From Lingula anatina (Eukaryota > Brachiopoda > Lingulata > Lingulida > Lingulidae): a stretch of 48,198 bases of DNA. Made by a program: the position numbers and the translations under genes. The stretch covers positions 62,327 to 110,524 of the forward strand of contig NW_019775675.1 of NCBI RefSeq assembly GCF_001039355.2, given 5' to 3'. Positions 35,001 to 44,400 of this stretch are shown here, piece by piece (the stretch's first letter is position 1; each line of letters opens with the position of its first letter). Below the pieces are notes generated by a model, which made no database searches, was not told the DNA's origin, and saw nothing but the letters and a program-made list of their open reading frames with translations.

Positions 35001-36366
35001 CCATCAAAACATTTCCAATAACAACCAATAATACTACAACAACGCGATGACAGACTTATAGATTAGTGTTTGACAGAATACAAAACATTTCATTTAACCA
35101 TCTAGTTTATTTTGTTCCGAATGAACCCAGTGTTCTACTGAATATGTGTATAATGTATTATATGTATGAGGTTATATGAAACCCGCATGACAGTTCATCA
35201 CGCGTAATATATGAATGTCTTTTTATTTTTTAGAACGAGTCACTTCTGTTAAAGATTTTACACAGTTTTATTATGTGGTAATGTGACGTAGCTTGTCTGT
35301 TATGTATATATTATATCCCAGTAAATATCTTTGGCACCACACGCCCTTATTCTGTTGAAAGTTCACCTTGCATTGATGCTTTGAATACCTTGGTTCGATA
35401 ATTTCGTCTAGCTTCTCTGCTGACTTGATCATTTAAATGCTTTTTTTTCAGTGTTTTTACGTAAGACCCAATGAAGCTAATTAGACACTTATTTTTCTCA
35501 AGGAAAGAATAAACAGATGATGTGAAACCATCGGAAAAGCGAATATAAATAACACGAGGTATGGATAAGCACGATCAGTATATTACACCTTATCGGCACT
35601 GAAACGTTTTACAAGATGTATCATACATAGACCTATATAAATTTATTCGACTGTCCTAAAATGTCCAGCAAATATACACATGATATCATCGATAACCGCC
35701 ACAAAGATAGCAGTGGTACAGTAAAACCCATGACCGCCTCGGGTAATCTGCATTCAATAATACTGATACATACTAAGTATTTATAATACTAATGGCTTTT
35801 TTCATTCACAGACTTTTCACTTTCTTTTACATGTACTACCCAGCTCGTACGATAATTTAATCTTTTCTCGGCAATTAAGAGAGACAATCGGTACTAGGTT
35901 ATCTACATTGAGTTAGGCCTCTCCTGCACAAGTTGTTATTTAAGATTTTTCTCCTTACTTTTTTCATTTTCGGCGTTAGCCTCAGTTATACTGTAGAAAT
36001 ATGTAACCGGAGCATCAGTCCATTAGAATACATTTGCCTACTATAACAAGGTGGTGTGTGTTAATATTCATATATTTAACAAATTAGAAGCCAATGCTTA
36101 AATATTACACGCGTTTTAATTCAGACGAACGCAGAGCATGCATGCTGTTTGCTGGATTAGAACATGATGTATTTTCGCGTATTCCTGATTTTTTGAAAAT
36201 GCAAATAAGTTATTCTCTATTCAAAATGTATGTTATTGTTTTCATATTATTAATATTATTATTATTATCTTTTTATCCATACTAATCAATTCATTTTGAT
36301 GAAAGTCAGCAGTAAGCAAAACTGGAGCGACCATAGCTGATGGTGATATGAGTTCAGGGTTTTTCT
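32013..36366. other. Intergenic, no gene found
   Basis: AT-rich with an ATA/AATA simple repeat near 34957-34990. A relatively G+C-rich island at about 34630-34905 has open frames on both strands but no recognisable protein. A cluster of TCGTGAC words lies at 33078-33129. Confidence 0.6.
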
Positions 36367-36540
36367 TATAAATAATAGACGCTCGGTTGCCTAGTTACCA
36401 CCTTCTTTCCCTCGAATGAGCCCAGTAGCGGTGCGTGTTCTCTCAACCAATGAACTTCCAGCGATCGGCTCAGGTTGCCGAAGCCTGGTAAATCATGGGG
36501 TTATAAACTCACGAGAGCGCGCTCTCTCGGCACACGTGAT
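36367..36540 (+). promoter_or_regulatory. Candidate carbonic anhydrase promoter (TATA, CCAAT, X-box-like)
   Basis: TATAAATA at 36367-36374 is followed by an X-box-like GGTTGCCTAGTTACC (36385-36399). Further on are CCAAT at 36447-36451, TATAAAC at 36502-36508 and CACGTG at 36533-36538. The CCAAT-to-TATA spacing (about 55 bases) is typical and would place a start near 36530. The region is less AT-rich than its surroundings and precedes the carbonic anhydrase ATG by about 490 bases. Confidence 0.45.
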
Positions 36541-37017
36541 TACTTCGATAACTTGGGAGCCAACCGCTAGTCGAAGAGCGCTGCACTCAACAGGTATCAG
36601 GGCTTATTCACAAATCATTTATTGTCCATCGATCGTCCAGTTTTTTTTTCATCTTACCGGTGTCAAGGCCAGTTTTCACGAAGTTGAAGAAGAGGATTCT
36701 GTTAATATTTGAGTATCTATTAAGTTCGACTTTATCGATCGGAGCAGTGTGCTGTAGAGTTTACTGATTGAATCCGCCGGCTAGCAGTTATCATTGTATT
36801 AGCAGCCGCAATGCAAAATATTGTGACGATTGTCTATTTATGCATCGTACTAATGCCCAAGAAATCAATTTTTCGGTCTCTACAGCATCTTTACAATGTT
36901 GATGTGCGTTGTTTGGTATTTTAGGCGAAGCGGTTATTGAACAGGCATACGGTAACTGAAGGCCAAGGCAATTCAGTCGACAAGCTGACACATTTTCATC
37001 GAGAACAACAAGAAGAG
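36541..37017 (+). promoter_or_regulatory. Putative 5' leader of the carbonic anhydrase gene
   Basis: Sequence between the promoter candidate and the ATG. A possible donor follows CAACAG at about 36592 (GTATCA), so the leader might be spliced; no upstream coding is supported. The context AGAAGAGATG has A at -6 and G at -3, a good initiation context. Confidence 0.4.
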
Positions 37018-37048
37018 ATGACGTCCTGGGGTTACGGAAAAAAGAACG
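37018..37048 (+). CDS. Carbonic anhydrase exon 1
   Basis: 31 bases coding [10 protein letters not shown] plus the first base of Gly11; donor GTGAGA. The short first exon ending inside the Gly after WGYGK-x-N matches vertebrate cytosolic carbonic anhydrases (WGYGKHNG). Confidence 0.9.
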
Positions 37049-38422
37049 GTGAGAAGACCACTTTTACACACTGTTACGAGAAAACTGTTCACAGGTAGTT
37101 GCTATATACAAAGCTTAGCTTATATATGTTCTTTGCCGTTCTGATCACTGATACCAAGTTGACATCTATATTTATCACAGACCTTTTAGAAGGGGTCACG
37201 ATAAGACATGTAAGATTACACTTGACACACAGTCTGGTTTTGACATTGACTTCAACCCCTGAATGTACGTAGAAGATATATGCTGATGATCGGTGATTTC
37301 CCACACTGTCCACCTCGGTCTTTTCTTTCTGACAACCCTCTCTATATATATACTTCAGTGCCGTGCTGTAGCCGTTTCTATTTTTGAATCTCCCTCCCTC
37401 TCTCTCTCTCTTTCTCTCTCTCTCGACTCTCTCTCTTTCTCCCTCTCTCTCGACTCTCTCTCTCTCTCTCTCTCTCTCATATGTACTGACAACAAACCTA
37501 AAGAATGCCATGTTGATAATTTCCATATAATACTGCTCACCACATCTGTTTATACGATTGTGACGGCAAACAGTAGTGTAAACCGGGTAACGTGTCTGTG
37601 AAGTTCACATCACGAAATAGTGCAGGACTCGCGTACTACTGCTTATTGATTTTTAACAAATGATACGAAGACCGGTGGATGAGCCTGACCTAGTTTTAAC
37701 GGTTAACAAGATCTATTCCGCTTCACGATTTGATCAGAATTCAATACGGACATCAGTTCAGGTCTTCGTGTACCTATTTCTTCGCTATTTTAGATATTTA
37801 GTATGTCATATATGCATAGTCAGATACATTGAAAGATGCAATCACCTGGTTCTCCTCCTCTATGAAGTTTTGTTTGAAACCCTTAAAAAGAAAGAAAGCT
37901 GCTCATTTTAGAACTGTAACACTGACCATCCTTATTGCCTATTATATATGATTGATATTCTGCGTGTAATCATTACAAAAGAGTAAACGATAATAATAAT
38001 GATAATTATAATAATAATAATAATAAGAATATGTTTAAAACCTAGCTCCTCAGCGCCGCTGTGTTCAATGTATTACATAGTGTAGGCTTACCATTTATCA
38101 ATAACACGTTCTTATATTTCAATATATACAAACTAATGTTACGTATTACATTAAGCGTTTATACCCCAGACATTTGAATACTGACGCTCTTCCTCTACTC
38201 ATAATGTAATATTAATAGGTGCTAATCGATCCATCCGTGCTAAGCCGAGTTAATATCGTCAGTTTAGTGATAAAATGTTAGATAATAGATGGTATGGGTG
38301 TTTTCCCAAAAGATAAGGAGGAGGACTGATTAAAACGGAAGCAAATATCGCCGTTGTTAGGAGTCTCGAACATGCCTTACGACAAGTGCGTTTCACAGTC
38401 CGATATAAATGAAAACGAATGC

Positions 38423-38478
<56 letters not shown>

Positions 38479-41400
38479 TTCTTTGGGGGTGTTCGGTTCA
38501 ATTATGACGCTTTTCATGTTATGACAGGCTTTATTCACCTTGTAGAGGTTGGCTACGGTTTTGCAAAAATGTGAATGGAAAAACTTTTGAAAACTTGCAA
38601 ATAATTAAACTGTTTTAAAAATACTTTTGGAGAATTTGTCAGAAATGTTCATTTAGATAAGCGCATCAATAATTTTGACTTATTTTTCCAGCGCGGAGGC
38701 CGATTTGTCCCTACGGCTCAGTAAAGAAAATTCCCAAATGGCATTTAAAATTTAATTTCCAAGACTGTCCAAGCACAAGCATATCGGTAAACAATTACCA
38801 GGGCCGTAGCCTCCGGGGGGGCAGGGATTTAAGGTGCAAAAAAAAATAATCGCAAAGGTAAAAAAAAAATTGCAAAGTTGGTATCATTTTCTGTGAAAAT
38901 GCACCAGAATGCAGTATTATACATACAGTTTTAAAAAATTTTCCACACCGTGGGAGGGGGTGTTCCCCCTCGGAGGCGTCGCCCACAATTTCTGACTTCT
39001 GATTGAGCAATAAATAACAGTTAAAATGCACCAGAATGCAGTATTATACATACAGTTTTTTAAAAATTTCCACACCGTGGGAAGGGGACACCCCCTCCCA
39101 CCTCGGGGGCTGTGCCCCCTCGTGTCCGCTTACTGCCCCCCCCCCCCCCTGGCATTTTGCTCAGGCTACGGCCCTGATCACGCACCTGGGATTGCACGTG
39201 ATCCTGCACACCATTGCACACCCCCCAAACCATGACTAATATCTGCCACGGTAAATAACATACAGTAACAAATCCGCATATGTTTTTTACAATAGGCAAA
39301 TATCAATGGGTATTTAATATCGCATATTTTGTCGCTGAAAAGATCACAAGTTTTGCTGGGTCCCTTAATTTGTCACCCGCGAGATAATCAGCAATGCGCA
39401 GAGGATGATTACGTAGGAAAAGAAATGACTCCCACGAGGGACACATGTTGCACCCTTCGCCCGTGAATACTCTTTAAACGAAGCAAGTTCCTTACAGGTG
39501 ACTTTGTTGAGACTCAGGTGTGAAAAGTGGATTTGACCTTGACTGGTCGGTGGACGGTGGTCAGTAGGAAGACCAGGCATAGGTACAATAAATTTTATGT
39601 CTCCTCCACCCCAGTGTACCACAAACTTTCATAGTTCCATTCATAACAAGATAGAATGCAACAAAGAATATCTATTGTTCGAGATTTGGCCAAACAAGGC
39701 CGCTTTATAACCCCACCATCCAAATCATTTTAACAATAATAACAATATATCAAATTGTCGCCTGTATTAAATTCTATGGCCTTAGGGATAAAAATATATA
39801 TATCAAATATTCAGTAAGACTTATCATCCTAAAAATTATGATGTGATGAGTCTTTTCTATTCCGCAGCGACGGATCTAGCCCAGTCTTAAGATTATGCAA
39901 AAAAAAAAAAAAAAAAAATGCGAACCTCACGGCTCAAGTCTGCACAGTTAGTGCATGAAAATACCGGGTAATCAGTGACATTATTATATCGTTACAGTGA
40001 CATTATTATATCATTTTACAGTTGCAACAAAAATTTGCTCTCACATACTATGTAGTTACCTTGACAAATATAGACATTTTTACTGATTATAGTCATTTTG
40101 TCTTTTGTTGTAAAGTTAGGTTTTCGTTCTGTTTACTTCACATCTGTCGTAATTGAGTTCTGAATATTGTTATGTGCAGTGACAGAACCACAGCTCCTCT
40201 ACGGTAATTGTATAATGCTTTATAATGATAATCTATGTGCCTCTCTTCAGTTTCAAAGCTATATGTAACAAAACAGAGAAATGGCAGACAGCATCACCCT
40301 TCAAAGTCAAATTCAAACAAAGATGTAACGATTCTATTCATGTAATATTTGGTGACACACGGAACTTCGCTGTTTGACGGTAGGACTTGCTCATTTTCTA
40401 TAGATTACGGTTGTCAGGTGAGATGTGAAGTTATGTCAGAGGCTGACACGGTGCTGGCCTGAAAATTTTAGTCTCCAGGCGTAGAAAAGATTATTCTACA
40501 ATGTTAGATGTCATGGGGTTTGACATTGTGATCGAAAGGGAAAGTGCGAGAAAGGAATTTCCAAATGATGTAACTTTGAATTTTACTTTCGCGACGAAAA
40601 ACATTTTAGCAGATGTGAAATGCCAAAATGCACAGAAAAAGTGTAACATGAAAAGTGTTAAGTTTTTTTCCGACAGGAAGGGTTAAAAAATCGAGAAATA
40701 CAATCGAATTAAGAAAAAGAAACAGCCCCTTAGTTGTGTATTCGGGCAGCGTTTTTGGACTGCAACCAAACCGCGTCTGTCTCGGCTACGGCGAGCTTGT
40801 CCATATCAGGGCACGGAAAATGAGTATTACCAGAACGGCTCAGTTGGCGCTACTTTGGTTTTCGTATTCGAGTATTTTTTTCTTTCTGTATACCAGGGTT
40901 TTAGGCAAGTGGTGTTATATTCACTTTCATCAACTCTGAGCTATTGCGTTAATTTTCACCTTGAAGTCCCGTGCACTTGTTTAGCACCCGCACTTTTCAG
41001 TGAGTTGATAATATTCGATACGGGTTTAGCTATGATAAATTGCATTCGCTTTACGCCAATTTGAACGTGCCTTTTTTCTTTCGTTCATTTTTTACATGAG
41101 AAAATTCCGATTTAGTTGTACAGCTGCACCTTTCATCTTTGACCTCAAAAGTTCGGGTTTTCGTATTAAGTTTAGCGGGCTACGTGTACAAGATACTGCA
41201 ACTGCAAAGGGGAATTGTTTTCTTTTTAATCAATTTTTTATCATTTTCTTTTTACGTTGCCGGGGGTTGTTCTTGGATGACAGTTGGTAAGGAATACTAC
41301 ACTAATTATTTACGTTTCTCATGTATATAATTACAAGTAACATCTGGAAGATATCTAGTGTTTCATTTATTCTATATATACCTTGCATATCAATTCTTAT

Positions 41401-44400
41401 TTTTGGTCTTACTCATTATATTTTCCCGTGAATTAAAATGTATCAAGTCCTAGTTAATGTAGTTTTTAAGAAAGGTATCAAAAACAAACCCCGTCTCCCG
41501 TGGCGGTAAACTAAACCAGATCCATATCGTCTGCTAGCTTGACCTGAACAACGATATGTCAGGTCATTTTTTTTAACGCATCGACCTTTGACCGTGAAAC
41601 GATTCATTTCTGGGCACCTTTAAGGCACGTGTTTGTAGGGGAAGATCACCCTGCGCGTCCCTAAAAATGACATCACCTTTGTACATCTCGACACGCGCTT
41701 CTTGTAACCTTTGAATGCCTTGAAACTGAGGGTGTGGAAATCTCATACTTCGTCTGATTTAAAGAACACCTGGGCGTTCACATAGAAAACGAACAGCACC
41801 AGACGACCTGACGATTACTGTTTCTTTCTCTTAGGATAGCACATTTAACGTCTGTTAAAGCGCGTTCTCCCGTCACGCTTTTGACGATGATCTTACCAGT
41901 ATCAGCATAGCAGTAAAAATATGTTTCGCATAGAGGGGGAATGTGTGTGTGTGAATGTGTGAATGTGGTGGGGGGGGGGGGGGGGGGGGGGGTAGCTGCT
42001 TGTTCTTATGTGTTTCGCCATGCTATAGGCGGTGTAGAAAACTAGAAAACTTGAATGCATGCTTTGTGAATTTCATCATTTCAGACTCAAAAGCATAAAA
42101 AAAAATTGAGCGATAAAAAAAAGAGTAAAAGGAAAAATGTCACCGACCTGTTATCACTTGGAGCAGTTCTGTCACGCCTAGCGTTATTTCCTACCAGAAG
42201 TAGTTGATATGTTACTTCTCAGTCATCATAAAAATGAAAGTTATAATGTATGGAAATTAGCGTTGACTGTGTGCACATCGCGATACTTTAACTAGTAAGA
42301 GGGGATTTTATGTATAGCATGCATCAATTATCGGTGAAACTTGTATTTTTTTGTTTGTGATATTTCTTAAGTCACTGTGCTAACTGCTATATTATCTTAT
42401 TTTTATTCAGTATCGAGATTCGTAAGTGCTCCCCCTTATTTCACGTCACCTTACATTGAATGCATTTACTGTTATATTATCAATATTCTTGTATATACAC
42501 AACTATCTTTCTCAAAGATATGCCCTTGTTTCACAGGACCCGCAACTTGGGGCCAATCGTTCCAGCACGCTGCGGGAGATTGCCAGTCCCCGATAGACCT
42601 CAAAGACACTGTAGTTGACAGCGAGCTGGCGGCACGCCCTCTAGTGTTCAACTACCCCACCGCCAGGTGCACAAACATCTCGAACACCGGGTACTCGTTT
42701 AAGGTGGACATCGACCAAGACGGAGACAACAGTATGTTGAAGCGTTTTAAATGTGCATTTATTTCCCTTTGTTCTATATGGTCTGCATGTCTGCCAGATT
42801 GGCTGTTTTGGTTTATCTGCGTTTAAATGTACATGTATTATTCGTTGTTTATGTGCTTGTAATATATTTTATACATATCACTCTTGTAAATGGGATTGGT
42901 GTTTTTTGACAAAATGACACAAGTTTATAACGTGATATATATGTAGCTGTTGGGTTTTGTTTAGTACACATCACAAAACAAACTCCCCTTCTCTACTGTG
43001 TCGATTTCGATGCTGGAGACTCTAATCGAAGATTTCGAAAGGAGAGTCTGGCCTTGAATTCCGAACAGTTTGCATACATAGATTTATTCGCCCTAAAACT
43101 TGTGTCTTTTTGGATAAAACATTTAATCTTTCCTTTTCATTTTAATGGGCAAATGTATTATTGCATGATTGAATTTGTATAATCAGCGATGATTATGCTA
43201 AAGCTTTTTTTTCATCATCTTGTAATTTATGATTAACCTACATATTGTAATTTTTCTTGCTTAGCCTGCGTGTCTTTAGTATTTGATTCTACCTTTATTC
43301 TATGATTTCGTATACATACATACATGTGCTTTGACACATTGACAAAGGTTAACCAGTTTACATGCTCTCATTGGCTAGGGAGGAGTTTTTCAAAACTGTC
43401 ACCCAGCAGCAGTCCTCTTAAAGTTTAACTGTGTGGATCGGGCGTTTCACGCGATCCATTCAGGTGGCATTGTGCTGGGTTGGTGACTTCATGAAACTGG
43501 TTGAGCGATGGTTTTGGCTTTGTCGTTGTGAATACATCATTGTTGTTGTATGCTGTGCTTTAAGCTTGGAATGATTTGTTTCCATTTCTGCTAGCTCCTT
43601 ATATAGTGGACAATCAGAAGGCTAGGACCAACAGTAAGCCGTTTATATTTGTTGTCTTGATTTGTATTTTGCGTTGGTTTATCAATGAATGTTTAGCGCG
43701 ACCAGTTGCACGCTTACGCATGATTTTTGTTATAGTTTGTATGGATTTTAAAAATTCCTGATAATAATTGTGTTAGTGATTTTATCTTTGAAGTTTAAAC
43801 TATTTTTTTCACAAAAATTGCACAGATCGTGTGTATTTGTTAATTACGTTAATTGCATACTAAATCTTTCATATTCACATGTAATATCTAACGTTTTGTA
43901 GGGAAATTTGCCGTTTATCTACTAACGTCTGCTAACCATCATTTATTCGATACAACAAAACAATTTTCAACATTATATAGCATGTAATTCAGACGGGTAC
44001 TTAATCAATATTTAACAGAGAATAACTGGTTTCAGGGGCGGATTTAGGCTGTCTTCTGGGTCTTCCTGAAGACGGTCAGATTTCCAAGTTTACATTGACG
44101 GGTATCTAATTTTTTCTGTCGGAAGACGGTCAAAAATGGTGGATGGATCAACAAAGATAATTTGGAAGACTATCAGAAAATATCTCTGGATCCGCCCCTG
44201 GGTTTATTTAAAAAAAAGACCTTTCACCATTCCCCTCATGGTGTTAGCTGTGGTATTTTCACCCAGTATCTTTAAATAACTTTTCTTCTATGTAATTACC
44301 ATGCCTAACCAAGCAAGAAATGGCAAACATTTACCCTAGCGATATCCTTGAATCGTGTGCCTTGTTAACCTCTTACTCTTAGGCCTACAGAATCCCCTAT

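Larger units (their letters stand above)
37049..42536 (+). other. Carbonic anhydrase intron 1 (5.5 kb)
   Basis: Contains TC (37387-37478) and ATTT (38424-38480) microsatellites, an inverted-repeat element (38794-39181), a poly-A (39899-39917), a cluster of AGGTCA half-sites (41540-41594) and a G tract (41970-41992). Open frames at 40501-41064 are not supported as exons. Confidence 0.75.

Noticed and set aside
34597-35028. 143-codon minus-strand open frame
   Set aside because: Its hydrophobic start is the translation of an ATA/AATA repeat; the rest has no recognisable motif or splice context.
37089-37543. Arg/Glu-rich minus-strand frames
   Set aside because: They are translations of the TC microsatellite.
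38896-39125. CRISPR-like or regulatory array from the repeated AAAATGCACCAGAATGCAGT block
   Set aside because: Only two units, both inside a transposon bounded by inverted ends.
39867-39882. Another hAT-type element starting CAGCGACGGATCTAGC
   Set aside because: No inverted partner end or target duplication found downstream.
40501-41064. Overlapping plus-strand frames within carbonic anhydrase intron 1
   Set aside because: No homology recognised, no matching splice sites in phase, and composition like the surrounding intron.
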